A stretch of DNA of 63,907 nucleotides from a virus: the IMG/VR virus record IMGVR_UViG_3300021598_000858, positions 1 to 63,907 of that record; one strand, written 5' to 3'. The position numbers and the translations under genes are program-made. Under the pieces are notes generated by a model. It worked only from the letters and a program-made list of their open reading frames with translations. It did no database searches and was not told where the DNA came from. Positions 7,767 to 16,029 of this stretch are shown here, piece by piece. How positions within the stretch are numbered: the first letter of the stretch is position 1; each line of letters opens with the position of its first letter.

Positions 7767-8701
7767 TTAGGAAGCAGCAGCCCAAGGGGTGATAGTAATT
7801 GTTGCGTTGCGGTTGTAGCAACACCAGCAGCGGCTGCAGCTGTTGACTGAGCCTTGATTGTTCCAGCAACTGCCACAACTGCTCCAGTAATGCCTGTAAG
7901 AGCCAATGCTGTAGTTGCTGTGGTTGTGACTGTGAAGGTGTTGTCGGTGAGTTTGGTGATGGTATATGTTCCGTTAACAGAAGCATCAACAGATGAGATT
8001 GTGACCTTGTTACCAGTAACAAATCCGTGTGATGAGTCTGTGATTGTTGTAACGCCAGAACCTGCTGTACGAGAAGCTGCTGTTACAACGCCTGCAGCGT
8101 TTGTAGCTGCTGTAGCTGTAGTGATATTAGCTAGCTCGTAACCAGCGTCCTGTAGGGCATCCAAAGCTACTGCTGTTGTCATACCAAGAACGTCAGGAAC
8201 GATGATGTTTCCAAGACCTACGCCATCAGCTGCTGAAACAGCAGTTGTTGACTCAACCTTGCCGCGCTGACCTGTAATAAGGCCGCCGTTAGCTGCATTA
8301 GTAACTGTAAACTGTAGGGCGTTAGCGCTTGCTACAGTTGCGCTTGAAAGATTGTATGAAGATGCTGTAAGCCCAGTAATGTTTACGACGTCACCAGCGG
8401 CAAGCTTATTCTGTGCTTTGTAGGTAACAGTTGTTCCATTTCCTGAAGCTTCGGTAACCATATAGTTACCTGCAGCTGGAATAAATGAAGGGTATCCAGC
8501 CCAACCAGCCTCAACATTTGAGTGGTTATCTACAGCAGGGTTTAGACGAGCGCTTGCAACTTTGGTGGTTTGAGCCCAACCATAGTCGCCCGTAGAGCCG
8601 CCTGTGTTTGTAATGGTCGCTGCTCGGTCGTCGTTTGGTTGCATAGGGATATTGCCCCATACAAAATCAACGGCCTGTCGACCTGAAGAGTCTACTGACA
8701 T
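7767..8701 (-). CDS. Structural/fibre-type protein with PASTA domain, frame break near its end
   Basis: A Thr/Ala/Val-rich beta protein. About residues 165-200 (IIVPDVLGMTTAVALDALQ) form a PASTA-like module, flanked by two short repeated beta motifs (VNITGLTASSYN, VTISSVDASVNGTY). Read in one frame, the gene runs through the terminator at 7721-7755 to a stop at 7709. Shifting by -1 near 7800 instead gives a short tail ATITITPWAAAS and a stop at 7767, before the terminator. That geometry and the typical 'TITPWAAA' ending favour the shifted reading (about 311 residues). I see no classical slippery heptamer, so an indel is possible. PASTA modules bind peptidoglycan muropeptides, so a host-wall contact role is likely. 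Confidence 0.68.
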
Positions 8702-8757
8702 GTTGTACCTATTCTCTAGAGTGGTAGTGAACGCCTGATATCGGGGGCGCCTTTCCT

Positions 8758-8786
8758 ATTGTCTAAGAGTATTTACGGCTTGTCAG
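8758..8786 (-). promoter_or_regulatory. Candidate leftward promoter (CTGACA-17-GACAAT)
   Basis: On the minus strand GTTAGCCCTGACA is followed 17 nt later by GACAAT, about 57 nt before the PASTA-protein ATG. This is the third copy of the motif at 2519-2547 and 6647-6675. Confidence 0.45.
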
Positions 8787-8792
8787 GGCTAA

Positions 8793-9797
8793 CTACTCAT
8801 CAGAGGGATGAGGCGGCATGCCTTTTCTAGAAGGGTGTGGAGGAACACCGCGATACTTTATGAAGTCCATGCTTACGCTTTTATAATAGTCTCCTGATAT
8901 AGACATCCAAACTTTATCCATACCAGTTACCTCAAAAAACTCCTCTACCTTTTGTAGGGGCACATCTTCTAAGCCCTTTAAAATCCTGCCTAAATGATTT
9001 GTAGCCTCAACTACATGTTTCCAGTAAGCGTCGCTTCTACTGTCTCCCCACGGCCTTCTAACCCTCTTTGTCTCATCTCTTAGAGGGGCGTCATGGTGTT
9101 GGTGAAATACATCCTTAGCGCCAACCGCATAGACAGACCATCCTTTAGCAAATGTTCTAAGTGATTGATTAAACTCCTCAGTATTAAAAGAACCCGCACC
9201 ATCAACCCCAACTTCATCTACCCAAGCTTTTGGAGCAAATATGTACATGCAGGTAGTCCAATAAGTTTTGGCAATTTCAGTGCCGCGAAGACCAGCGTAA
9301 CCAGGGAACTCATATCCAGGAGCCAAACTGCTGTAATGCGTGGCACGTCTACCAAACAGGGTCTCGTCTTCCCAGATTCCCCAAACATCTACTCCATCTA
9401 CCGTAGAGTAGGATGGAGGAGCATAACAGACCATGACTTTTTCTTCTGGGAAAGCAGCTGTTAAATATAAATAGTTTGATAACCCTCTTTTGTCCCAGCC
9501 AGGTCTTCCCCTTGAGTGGGAGTCAAACTGAATAAAATAATCGTAATCAAAATCTACTTGTGTAGCTAGATTTCTAGCCCAGCACAGGCCGCCGTAATAC
9601 TCAGTTGCTGGATAATACCTGTAGATTAAATTAGACTCGGGTATAAAAGAAAAGTCTTTTGGTTCGTCATCCTCATCTACAAGGGAAAACACAAGTGAGT
9701 CTTTAAACTCTGCTGTTTCCCAAAGAGACTTTACAGTTGCATAAAACTCGGGGTCTTTATAACTAGCTATGCTTACTAGTATCTTGGGATTGTTCAT
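8793..9797 (-). CDS. GlcNAc-type glycosyltransferase
   Basis: A 334-residue protein matching the GlcNAc glycosyltransferase family (Pfam GlcNAc, PF11397), seen in eukaryotic Skp1 modification and in many phages. The GT-A start ILVSIASYKDPEFYATVKSL is followed by GLCWARNLA and the DxD-like YFIQFDSHSRGRPGWD. The start at 9797 was chosen because GAGGAG is 4-5 nt upstream. A longer start at 9815 would put that ribosome site inside the gene. It leads a cluster with two 2OG-Fe(II) oxygenases, which suggests modification of virion or host-surface proteins. The C-terminus carries a repeated PPHPS motif. Confidence 0.78.
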   Translation of the reverse strand: MNNPKILVSIASYKDPEFYATVKSLWETAEFKDSLVFSLVDEDDEPKDFSFIPESNLIYRYYPATEYYGGLCWARNLATQVDFDYDYFIQFDSHSRGRPGWDKRGLSNYLYLTAAFPEEKVMVCYAPPSYSTVDGVDVWGIWEDETLFGRRATHYSSLAPGYEFPGYAGLRGTEIAKTYWTTCMYIFAPKAWVDEVGVDGAGSFNTEEFNQSLRTFAKGWSVYAVGAKDVFHQHHDAPLRDETKRVRRPWGDSRSDAYWKHVVEATNHLGRILKGLEDVPLQKVEEFFEVTGMDKVWMSISGDYYKSVSMDFIKYRGVPPHPSRKGMPPHPSDE

Positions 9798-10071
9798 TTG
9801 ACTCCTCAAGGTCATCGGTGTTCATCCACTTATGTAACGGACACCAGGCTTTAGCAAGTTTTACCTTTAAATTCATAACGCAACCGCATTTTTTGCACTG
9901 ATTAGTTAACCCAATAAGTTCTGGGCATTCTCGACAGATACTAAGCCTACTTGCGGCAACCTCATCGGTAGCTCTAGGTTCTGACGTCTTTAGCATATGC
10001 CACGGCCTTACTGGTGGCGGAAGGCTTTTACCTTTTTCGCTATTGCGAAATCTTTCTGATATCTTACTCAT
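9763..10071 (-). CDS. Zinc-ribbon protein (DUF6171-like)
   Basis: A 102-residue protein whose centre, ICRECPEL...CKKCGCVMNLK...AWCPLHKW, has five or six conserved cysteines in the pattern C-x2-C ... C-x2-C-x-C ... CP. This resembles the small zinc-ribbon family DUF6171, found beside glycan- or protein-modifying genes in marine and freshwater phages. It overlaps the glycosyltransferase start by about 35 nt, so it is probably co-translated. Confidence 0.68.
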   Translation of the reverse strand: MSKISERFRNSEKGKSLPPPVRPWHMLKTSEPRATDEVAASRLSICRECPELIGLTNQCKKCGCVMNLKVKLAKAWCPLHKWMNTDDLEESNEQSQDTSKHS

Positions 10072-10796
10072 TTATAGTTCTTTTTCTCCCACATATGGTC
10101 TTGATACATTCCCGAGAATGTGGAGTTTATCAGATTTAATCTATCACGTACTTCTTGACTTCTTTCTTCCATAATTTCAGACTCCCAAGACTCTCTTTTA
10201 AAAGGTATTGCCTGAGCAATTGGGGTTCCGCGTTTAATAATGCCTTTATAACCTTTTTTAATGTGAAATGGCAACGCCCCAGCTGACGGCATGCCGTCCG
10301 TATCAATAATCCCAGTCATAGTCATAAATGGCAGGTCTGGTCTGTGTGATGGGGTAATTATAAGTGTGCTATATCCTTCTGGGGTTACGGCTGCCCAAAA
10401 AGGAACCCACCTCAATATATCTTTATGAAAGGTGTCATCTGTTGGATAGTCTCCAACTTGGTCGGGGTTGTGACTTAAAATAAACTCATAACGTGGGTTT
10501 CTCCACTTAGTTTGGATGTTGTGTGGGTCTGTAGAATCAATATAAATATCTACAGGACATAAAAAATAATACCCAGTGGTAAAAGTGTCAATCATAGACA
10601 TACACTTTTTGCCAGTTACATTTGCAAAATGACCGCCATTTGCAGAGTCCTCTGTTGCTTTTACGATTTGTTTTTCCTTAGTTAAATAAGGAGGTAGTTT
10701 TCTAAACCATTCTGGCATCATAGTACGAACAGGTACTGGAGGCGGCGCAAATCCGCCTACCTCTTCATCAGTTGGGTAGAACTTTATTACTGGCAT
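10068..10796 (-). CDS. Conserved phage protein, DUF6065-like
   Basis: A 242-residue soluble protein opening MPVIKFYPTDEEVGGFAPPP, then PEWFRKLPPY. The first-half pattern 'PxWxKxLPxY' and the repeated beta strands (GYYFLCPVDIYI, LIITPSHRPDLPF) resemble DUF6065, a family of unknown function near 2OG oxygenases in aquatic phages. Start and stop overlap both neighbours by 1-4 nt. I cannot assign an activity. Confidence 0.6.
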   Translation of the reverse strand: MPVIKFYPTDEEVGGFAPPPVPVRTMMPEWFRKLPPYLTKEKQIVKATEDSANGGHFANVTGKKCMSMIDTFTTGYYFLCPVDIYIDSTDPHNIQTKWRNPRYEFILSHNPDQVGDYPTDDTFHKDILRWVPFWAAVTPEGYSTLIITPSHRPDLPFMTMTGIIDTDGMPSAGALPFHIKKGYKGIIKRGTPIAQAIPFKRESWESEIMEERSQEVRDRLNLINSTFSGMYQDHMWEKKNYK

Positions 10797-11398
10797 TACA
10801 TTGCGGCTCTAGTGTCAGCAAGTATCTTTTGATAGTATTCTGGACCTTGAGTAAAGTACCAATGGTCTGGCTCAGCGTAATGTAAAAAAAGCATGTCTAC
10901 TATGTTTGAGTCTTTTTCTGGAAACGGCCCTCTCCAATGAAGTTGGTCTTCTCCATAAAAACACAGCGCTTGATTTGGCTTCAGTAGGTACTCTTTGTCT
11001 TCCACGTAAAGTGGCCAATCTACGCTAGAAGTTAGGCATAAATCTACGGTATAGGTGCAGGCGTTGCTGTCCATGTGTCTTAATAAATTAGCTCTTGCAC
11101 CTTTATATCTTACGTAACACGAATAGGTGGGAAGCAAAGTTTGGCTATCAAATATGTCTCTTGCTTTTTGTAAGCAATGCTCTAATAACTGGTCAGGCAT
11201 TTGACCAGCTGGATTCTTTAGCATAAAACGACCAAATGAACGGTCGTACTTAAGCTCATCAAGAGAGTACCCGTTTAAAGTGTTTAGTGTTTCTTGAAAC
11301 TTTTCTGGTGAAAGCACGTCGCTGACTATCACGGGCTCTTTTACTACTGGCCTTGTGCCCATTAATTCGTCATCAGCAAAATATTTTGTTTTAGCCAT
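10796..11398 (-). CDS. 2OG-Fe(II) oxygenase-like protein (first of two)
   Basis: A 200-residue protein with a double-stranded beta-helix look. LLRHMDSNAC supplies an H-x-D iron pair (about residues 107-109) and LHWRGPFP (about 153-160) the distal His with a nearby Arg for 2-oxoglutarate. It overlaps the second oxygenase gene by 8 nt. Substrates may be virion or host proteins, or nucleotides. The family assignment is moderately firm, the substrate unknown. Confidence 0.66.
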   Translation of the reverse strand: MAKTKYFADDELMGTRPVVKEPVIVSDVLSPEKFQETLNTLNGYSLDELKYDRSFGRFMLKNPAGQMPDQLLEHCLQKARDIFDSQTLLPTYSCYVRYKGARANLLRHMDSNACTYTVDLCLTSSVDWPLYVEDKEYLLKPNQALCFYGEDQLHWRGPFPEKDSNIVDMLFLHYAEPDHWYFTQGPEYYQKILADTRAAM

Positions 11399-12002
11399 TT
11401 GTTGCTTCCAATATCCACATCACGACAGCGTATTTAGTACCCTCTTTTACTGGGTGAGCTATGTGAGCGTAAATATAGTTAGAAGGAAAAAATAATATGG
11501 AATTTGCAGGTGGTTTTAATTTGTAGTTAAAATAAGGAAATTCAATCTCCCCACCCTCATATTCATCATTTACATACCAAACTAAAGATAGAACTCGGTT
11601 ATTTCCGCCACCTGCATCAGCGTGCAGTTTATATTCCTGTCCAGTTTGATACTTTAAAATAATTGGTGAAAGAGGCAAATCACCAGAGTTGACACTGTAA
11701 TAACCCTTATATAGGTTGTACGCGTCTTGAATGTTGTTTAACATCTTAACTGCTAGTGCTCCGCCTGCTGCTAACTCTGGGTTTTCAAGAGTGGCCCACT
11801 CTGCCTGTAGGTGAACAGATGAGTTAGTTCGGTACTCGCTGCGTACAGAACCTGTTTTGTCAGAGCCAACCATGGCTCTTTTCCATCTAATTACCTTAGA
11901 GGGGCAGTTAGTGACGGTTTCTATTTCCTGTATTAATTCTTTGTAGTCAGGCACTATGTTTTCAAATAACACTATTCCTGGTGCAACAATTTTTGATTCC
12001 AT
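11391..12002 (-). CDS. 2OG-Fe(II) oxygenase, prolyl-4-hydroxylase type
   Basis: A 203-residue protein with the P4H-like signature. YKLHADAGGGNN gives H-x-D (about residues 125-127), GGEIEFPYFN is the typical strand, FFPSNYIYAHIAHPV gives the distal His, and KYAVVMWI the 2OG-binding Lys. It would hydroxylate a side chain using Fe(II), O2 and 2-oxoglutarate. It directly follows the 610-residue Pro/Thr-rich fibre protein gene in transcription order, so that protein's repeats are a natural candidate substrate (inference). Confidence 0.8.
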   Translation of the reverse strand: MESKIVAPGIVLFENIVPDYKELIQEIETVTNCPSKVIRWKRAMVGSDKTGSVRSEYRTNSSVHLQAEWATLENPELAAGGALAVKMLNNIQDAYNLYKGYYSVNSGDLPLSPIILKYQTGQEYKLHADAGGGNNRVLSLVWYVNDEYEGGEIEFPYFNYKLKPPANSILFFPSNYIYAHIAHPVKEGTKYAVVMWILEATNG

Positions 12003-12013
12003 GTGTTTATCCT

Positions 12014-13846
12014 TTACTTGTTGTGTACTAGTATACCCTCTGCAAAGAACATATCATAGGGCTCGGTGCTCAATGTGCGAACTTTGAACCTAACGTTAGG
12101 CTCGTAGGTAATTGTAGAAACTGGTATCCAAGCTTCTAGGTCTCCATCAAACAACATGTCTCCCTCAACAAGTTGGGCGGCACGAGTATAGTAGTATCGA
12201 CCGTCAGCAGCTTCTTTAGCAATAAACGGGTGAGAGCCAGTTACCTGGATTCTATTGTTAATTGTATAGCGTCCAGTTTCTTCCCATTCTCTAACATTTA
12301 CAATAGTTGTAATATCAAGCTCTTTGTAGGTAAAGTTATCTGAACTCCAGGTGTCAACAATTAAATCAGCATTTGGGTCATCAGGGTCAATTTCTTCAAA
12401 CCTTGCAGAAATAACCTGGTCACCAATCTTTAAATCAGCAAGACGTTTATCACCATTTGGTGTTGGAATCATACTGTCAACAGATAGGCAGTAGTAAGGG
12501 TAACGAGGAACTGGAGCAAGTGGTGGTCCACCAACACCTGTGTAGAAGTATTCTGGCCAAGGAGCAAATGGTCCAGAAGCTGTTGGAGTAACAGTTGCTG
12601 TTGGGGTAACAGTTGCTGTTGGGGTAACCGTTGCTGTTGGGGTAACAGACCCTGTTGGTATACAACCTCTACCAACTCCAGCAAATCCTGTACCAGGAGG
12701 GCATCCAAATGCATCTGGTCCTGGAGCAGTTGGTGTTGGAGCTGTTGGGGTTGGAGCTGTTGGGGTTGGAGCTGTTGGTGTTACTGGTATAAATCCACCA
12801 CCACTTGGAATGCTACCACCGCCGCAAGTAGAAGCTGAAAGCAAACTTTCATATAAAGGACCAGTATTAGTTGCAGCAACACATGTCCAATTTGAGATAC
12901 CAGAAAGTTGTGACAAAATACCTGAACATGCTTGTGAGGTTGATGTCCAACCGCCGACTGAAATAGGCAGGGCGGAGTATCCATTCACCAATCCGTTTTG
13001 GCAATAAGCATAGGTAATATATTGTTCTGTTACTGGTGCTGTTGGAGTTACTGGCTGGCACTGGGATGCGTTAACAGTTATGGTTCTAGTTCCACACGAT
13101 GTCCCACAGCATGGGTCGACTCTATTAACTACTAAGTTAAGTCCAGAGCAATACGGGCTACCAGAGTCTTGGCAACACGCAGAACAACCACCACCGCTTG
13201 GTGCGGGGGCGGGTGCAGGTGCAGGTTGTGTAATAACAATGACTGAGGAGGGGTTGGAGTCTGCGCTAACTCCATTTGCATTTGTTGCTGTTACAACAAA
13301 GCTGTAAGAGCTTCCGTTTGTAAGTCCAGTAAAAGTTAAACTAGTACTGGTAGAAGTTAAAGTTGTCTGTGTTCCAACAACTCTTACTGTATATAAAGTA
13401 ATTGCGGAACCACCATTTGCTGGAGCTGTCCACGAAACACTTGCTTGACTGCCATTATTTAGGTTAGATGCTGTAACTCCAGTAGGAATATTAGGTTTAG
13501 TTGTAGCGCGAATAGGTCCTCTAGGATTAGAGTTTGCGCTAGTAGAGCTTTGATTTCTGGCACGGACCCTATAAGTATATTCAACACCAGAGCGTAAGCC
13601 AGTAACATTTCCAGTGGTTGTTAACCCCACCTGGGTAGTAACAACAGCTCCTCCATCAGCAGGAGTTGCTTCAATATCATAACCAACAAGTGGAGTTTTT
13701 CCATCAAAAGTAGGCGCAGTCCAAGTAAGATTGCAAGAGCCATTATCAAAGGCTCTATCAGACCCAGTGTCAGTTGCTGACTGAATTGTAGCTAATCCAG
13801 GCGGTACTTTTTTCTGGGAGTCAACTGGACCGACTCTAACTATCAT
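12014..13846 (-). CDS. FN3-repeat fibre protein with C-terminal Hint self-processing domain
   Basis: A 610-residue modular surface protein. Two fibronectin type III domains (about residues 15-125 and 120-210, with SWTAPANGGSAITLYTVRV) are followed by a Cys-rich region (GGCSACCQDSG, CCGTSCGT), Pro/Thr repeats (PTAPT units then TVTPTA units), and a Hint domain at 453-610. The Hint part starts CLSVDSMIPTPNGDKRLADL, contains the TxxH block TGSHPFI, and ends ILVHNK, so the splicing-type His-Asn is followed by only one residue. This matches bacterial intein-like autoprocessing domains rather than a splicing intein. Cleavage would free or chemically link the fibre portion. ATG overlaps the upstream stop (TAATG). 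Confidence 0.8.
   Translation of the reverse strand: MIVRVGPVDSQKKVPPGLATIQSATDTGSDRAFDNGSCNLTWTAPTFDGKTPLVGYDIEATPADGGAVVTTQVGLTTTGNVTGLRSGVEYTYRVRARNQSSTSANSNPRGPIRATTKPNIPTGVTASNLNNGSQASVSWTAPANGGSAITLYTVRVVGTQTTLTSTSTSLTFTGLTNGSSYSFVVTATNANGVSADSNPSSVIVITQPAPAPAPAPSGGGCSACCQDSGSPYCSGLNLVVNRVDPCCGTSCGTRTITVNASQCQPVTPTAPVTEQYITYAYCQNGLVNGYSALPISVGGWTSTSQACSGILSQLSGISNWTCVAATNTGPLYESLLSASTCGGGSIPSGGGFIPVTPTAPTPTAPTPTAPTPTAPGPDAFGCPPGTGFAGVGRGCIPTGSVTPTATVTPTATVTPTATVTPTASGPFAPWPEYFYTGVGGPPLAPVPRYPYYCLSVDSMIPTPNGDKRLADLKIGDQVISARFEEIDPDDPNADLIVDTWSSDNFTYKELDITTIVNVREWEETGRYTINNRIQVTGSHPFIAKEAADGRYYYTRAAQLVEGDMLFDGDLEAWIPVSTITYEPNVRFKVRTLSTEPYDMFFAEGILVHNK
12580..12648 (-). repeat. 18-bp tandem repeat inside fibre gene
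   Basis: Nearly four copies of the unit GCTGTTGGGGTAACAGTT (plus-strand orientation), encoding TVTPTA hexads in the linker before the Hint domain. Units differ by single bases, so copy number may vary between relatives. Confidence 0.75.
12729..12782 (-). repeat. 15-bp tandem repeat inside fibre gene
   Basis: About three and a half copies of GCTGTTGGGGTTGGA (plus-strand orientation), encoding the PTAPT linker repeats of the Hint-fibre protein. Confidence 0.75.
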
Positions 13847-14634
13847 TAGGCGCTCAAATCGCCAAGAAGAGTCCAGGTATTCTCAGCAAGTTTTATAAGA
13901 GTGGCTGCTGACCACTGAGTTCTTAGATTTGGACCAGGAGTTGCACCAATAACAACAGTTCCAGTTTCTCCAGCAAATGTAACGTTTTGATTTTGTCCTC
14001 TAACAAAAGTAATTTGAGAACCTGTAGGAAAAGCTTGGCTAGCATTTGTTGGAACTGTAACTGTTATTGCAGCCCCAGTATTGGTGCACCAAAAAACTTT
14101 GTTTTTATCTGCTAAAACTAAAGAAAAGTTTGCAGCTTTTTGTTCAATTGTTGCGTCTTGAGGAATTGCAGTAACGCTACCAACAATATTTGCTGCATTT
14201 ATGGTTCCAGTAAATAAACCTGTTGGAGTAACAGCCGCCTGTACAACACCGATACTGTCTTGCCATTCTTGTAGGTTTGCGGTCTGGTTTAATGCTCCTC
14301 GTACAATAATTCCACGATTTACAGAGCTTCCAGTATCAATTCTGTTGCTGTTTGCCCCATCAGCTGTTTTACGTAGGTACTGGGTGTGAGAATCAGCTAC
14401 AACACCGTTTTCTATATTAGCAAGACGTGCAGAAACGCTTCCATAAGTAACTGAGCTAGCATTAAAAGCTGTAGTTGGGTTAGCAGCGGTTGAAACATGT
14501 GGGTTAGTTCCAAGAATGCTTTGTGTAGCAACAACTTCTTCTTGTAGTGAGTTTGGGTGCGATGCGTCTACAGTGTCGGTAATGTTAAACTTGGTATCAA
14601 ACACACGCACTGAGCCTGGATATGATGCTGCCAT
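13846..14634 (-). CDS. Tail fibre / minor tail protein
   Basis: A 262-residue protein opening MAASYPGSVRVFDTKFNITD, then HPNSLQEEVVATQSILGTN, an N-terminal pattern common in phage fibre and appendage proteins of actinophages and cyanophages. The middle is low-complexity beta (NAANIVGSVTAIPQ). The C-terminal third (ITVTVPTNASQAFPTGSQIT, then WTLLGDLSA) is the repeat-like tip found in many short fibres. It directly precedes the Hint-fibre gene in transcription order, suggesting one appendage operon. Confidence 0.7.
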   Translation of the reverse strand: MAASYPGSVRVFDTKFNITDTVDASHPNSLQEEVVATQSILGTNPHVSTAANPTTAFNASSVTYGSVSARLANIENGVVADSHTQYLRKTADGANSNRIDTGSSVNRGIIVRGALNQTANLQEWQDSIGVVQAAVTPTGLFTGTINAANIVGSVTAIPQDATIEQKAANFSLVLADKNKVFWCTNTGAAITVTVPTNASQAFPTGSQITFVRGQNQNVTFAGETGTVVIGATPGPNLRTQWSAATLIKLAENTWTLLGDLSA

Positions 14635-14651
14635 TGTGGTCCTTTCAAATG

Positions 14652-14810
14652 CTAGTTCTGGCTTTCGCCATTTGGTCCTTTGCCTGGTTGATTCCAGACA
14701 ACAATACTAGGTTTTTCTTTATCTGTTGTAAACAGCTTGCGGATACCAAACCTTGAGTCATTAACTTGTATAGGTTTAGGCTCTGCTCTTTCAAACTCCT
14801 TATATCTCAT
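14652..14810 (-). CDS. Small hypothetical protein, 52 residues
   Basis: Starts MRYKEFERAEPKPIQVND and ends in a Gly/Pro/Asn-rich tail. Its ATG overlaps the stop of the upstream 58-residue gene (ATGA), which supports translational coupling. No domain is recognised. Confidence 0.55.
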   Translation of the reverse strand: MRYKEFERAEPKPIQVNDSRFGIRKLFTTDKEKPSIVVWNQPGKGPNGESQN

Positions 14811-14983
14811 GGGGACCAGCGGCTCCATTGTAGCGCATGAGTGTCCTTAGCCTTAATAGGAGACATAACATAGGTTTTGCGGTCTCTAAACTGCCTAGAC
14901 CTTGAATCACCCTTTACTGGCGATTGAGTTGACGAAGTAATCTCAGCTTTTAGAGATTCTTTGCTCTTTTTACGCCTTGCCAT
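14807..14983 (-). CDS. Small basic protein, 58 residues
   Basis: Starts MARRKKSKESLKAEITSSTQ and is strongly basic (many Arg/Lys). It overlaps the previous gene by 14 nt and the next by the ATGA junction. It is part of the series of basic microproteins typical of this phage. Function unknown. Confidence 0.55.
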   Translation of the reverse strand: MARRKKSKESLKAEITSSTQSPVKGDSRSRQFRDRKTYVMSPIKAKDTHALQWSRWSP

Positions 14984-15347
14984 TGAATTGTCTGCCTGTT
15001 AAGTCGACTGGAGGTAGATTTGAGGTATCTGAACCTGTTCCTCTGTACTCTGATTTAAGTTTTGCTTCACTTTTTGGCTTAGGTGCTGCTGTTTTTTTAG
15101 GTGCAGGTGATTTTGTAGCAGCTTTTTTAGCTGGAGCAGGTTTTGTAGCCGCCTTTTTTACATATTTGTTAGCAATTCTTGCTTCTTTGTCGCGTTTTGC
15201 GTAAATCTCACGAGTTGCTGTTTGGGTAGTCTTCATTTTTGGCATAGATTTGCGAGAACCAGAGGCGGCCCTTGCACTTAAAGCCTCAATTCCACTAGCT
15301 GCAACGTTTCTACCGCTACCACGGCCTTTATAACCTTTGCTTAGCAT
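14970..15347 (-). CDS. Lys/Ala/Pro-rich histone-H1-like protein
   Basis: A 125-residue protein with a Ser/Gly/Arg-rich start and a central run of AxxK/PAKKA repeats (KPAPAKKAATKSPAPKKTA), resembling bacterial or eukaryotic H1 tails that neutralise DNA charge. The start at 15347 sits 8 nt after GGA. An upstream ATG at 15353 is possible, but starts further back run into a terminator hairpin. It may coat DNA in the capsid or act on the host nucleoid (inference from composition). Confidence 0.6.
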   Translation of the reverse strand: MLSKGYKGRGSGRNVAASGIEALSARAASGSRKSMPKMKTTQTATREIYAKRDKEARIANKYVKKAATKPAPAKKAATKSPAPKKTAAPKPKSEAKLKSEYRGTGSDTSNLPPVDLTGRQFNGKA

Positions 15348-15381
15348 TGTCATATTCCGATTGTAGGCGCTTTCTAATAGT

Positions 15382-15424
15382 AAAACCGCATAAAGCACCC
15401 GTTTGGGTGCCTTATGCGGCTTTG
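15382..15424 (-). terminator. Long-stem terminator
   Basis: CCGCATAA-x-GCACCC pairs with GGGTGC-x-TTATGCGG around a 4-nt loop, followed on the minus strand by TTTTA. It closes the leftward block of membrane proteins (15437-18593). Confidence 0.75.
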
Positions 15425-15436
15425 TTTTTTAAGGAA

Positions 15437-15847
15437 TTAGTCCTTGTCCCACTCGTCGTCTGGGTCATGTGCGTCTGGCTGGTGATTTCCAACCTTAGCT
15501 GGACCTGATACTACCTCTTCTGCAGCCGCGTAAGTAACTGCGCCTGTGCCAGCAGCGATAGTAATGCTGTGTCCATTTTGCTTAGCTTCTACCTGTAGGT
15601 CTGCAGCGCTCTTTGCCTTTGTATCAACTGCAGCAAATGCTGCGTTAATCTCATCAAGGTCAAGCTTGCCATCATTCATAAAGCCACGTGCTAGCTTCTC
15701 TACGACTGCGGCAACAGCGGTTAGACCAGCAACAGCAACTGCTGTAAGCGTGTCAACGCCAGCAATAGCTCCAGCACCAATAACGGATAGTCCGCTAGCT
15801 GCAAATGTTGCAATAATTCTTAATAGAATATTTCCTGCTGATTTCAT
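15437..15847 (-). CDS. Small membrane protein with acidic tail
   Basis: A 136-residue protein. The N-terminal half contains two hydrophobic helices (about residues 5-48, IIATFAASGLSVIGAGAIAG and TLTAVAVAGLTAVAAVVEKL). Then comes NDGKLDLDEINAAF, which resembles one EF-hand-like loop but is not a complete calcium site, and an acidic His/Asp-rich C-terminus. It could be a holin-like or infection-membrane protein and is coupled to the gene at 15847-16029. Confidence 0.62.
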   Translation of the reverse strand: MKSAGNILLRIIATFAASGLSVIGAGAIAGVDTLTAVAVAGLTAVAAVVEKLARGFMNDGKLDLDEINAAFAAVDTKAKSAADLQVEAKQNGHSITIAAGTGAVTYAAAEEVVSGPAKVGNHQPDAHDPDDEWDKD

Positions 15848-16029
15848 TATTCCTCATCTTTCGGGTTACGGATTGGGTATGTAATTGCCCAAGCACCAAG
15901 GCTGAACAAGATTGCATAACCAACTACTGTCTTAGCGCTACCGTCTAAGACGACCCATGCAATGAACATACCTAGAAGAGTCCAGGTCTGGTCAATGAAG
16001 TCTTTAGCTAACTTCTTAATTAAGTTCAT
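15847..16029 (-). CDS. Small membrane protein, 60 residues
   Basis: Two predicted membrane helices (TWTLLGMFIAWVVLDG and VVGYAILFSLGAWAITYPI), a basic N-terminus and the acidic end NPKDEE. It is sandwiched by 1-4-nt overlaps between the secreted 855-residue protein gene and another membrane protein gene. A holin-like role is possible but unproven. Confidence 0.62.
   Translation of the reverse strand: MNLIKKLAKDFIDQTWTLLGMFIAWVVLDGSAKTVVGYAILFSLGAWAITYPIRNPKDEE

Noticed and set aside
12014-12487. A splicing intein in the fibre gene
   Set aside because: Only one residue follows His-Asn, so there is no C-extein to join. The domain fits an autoprocessing Hint module better.
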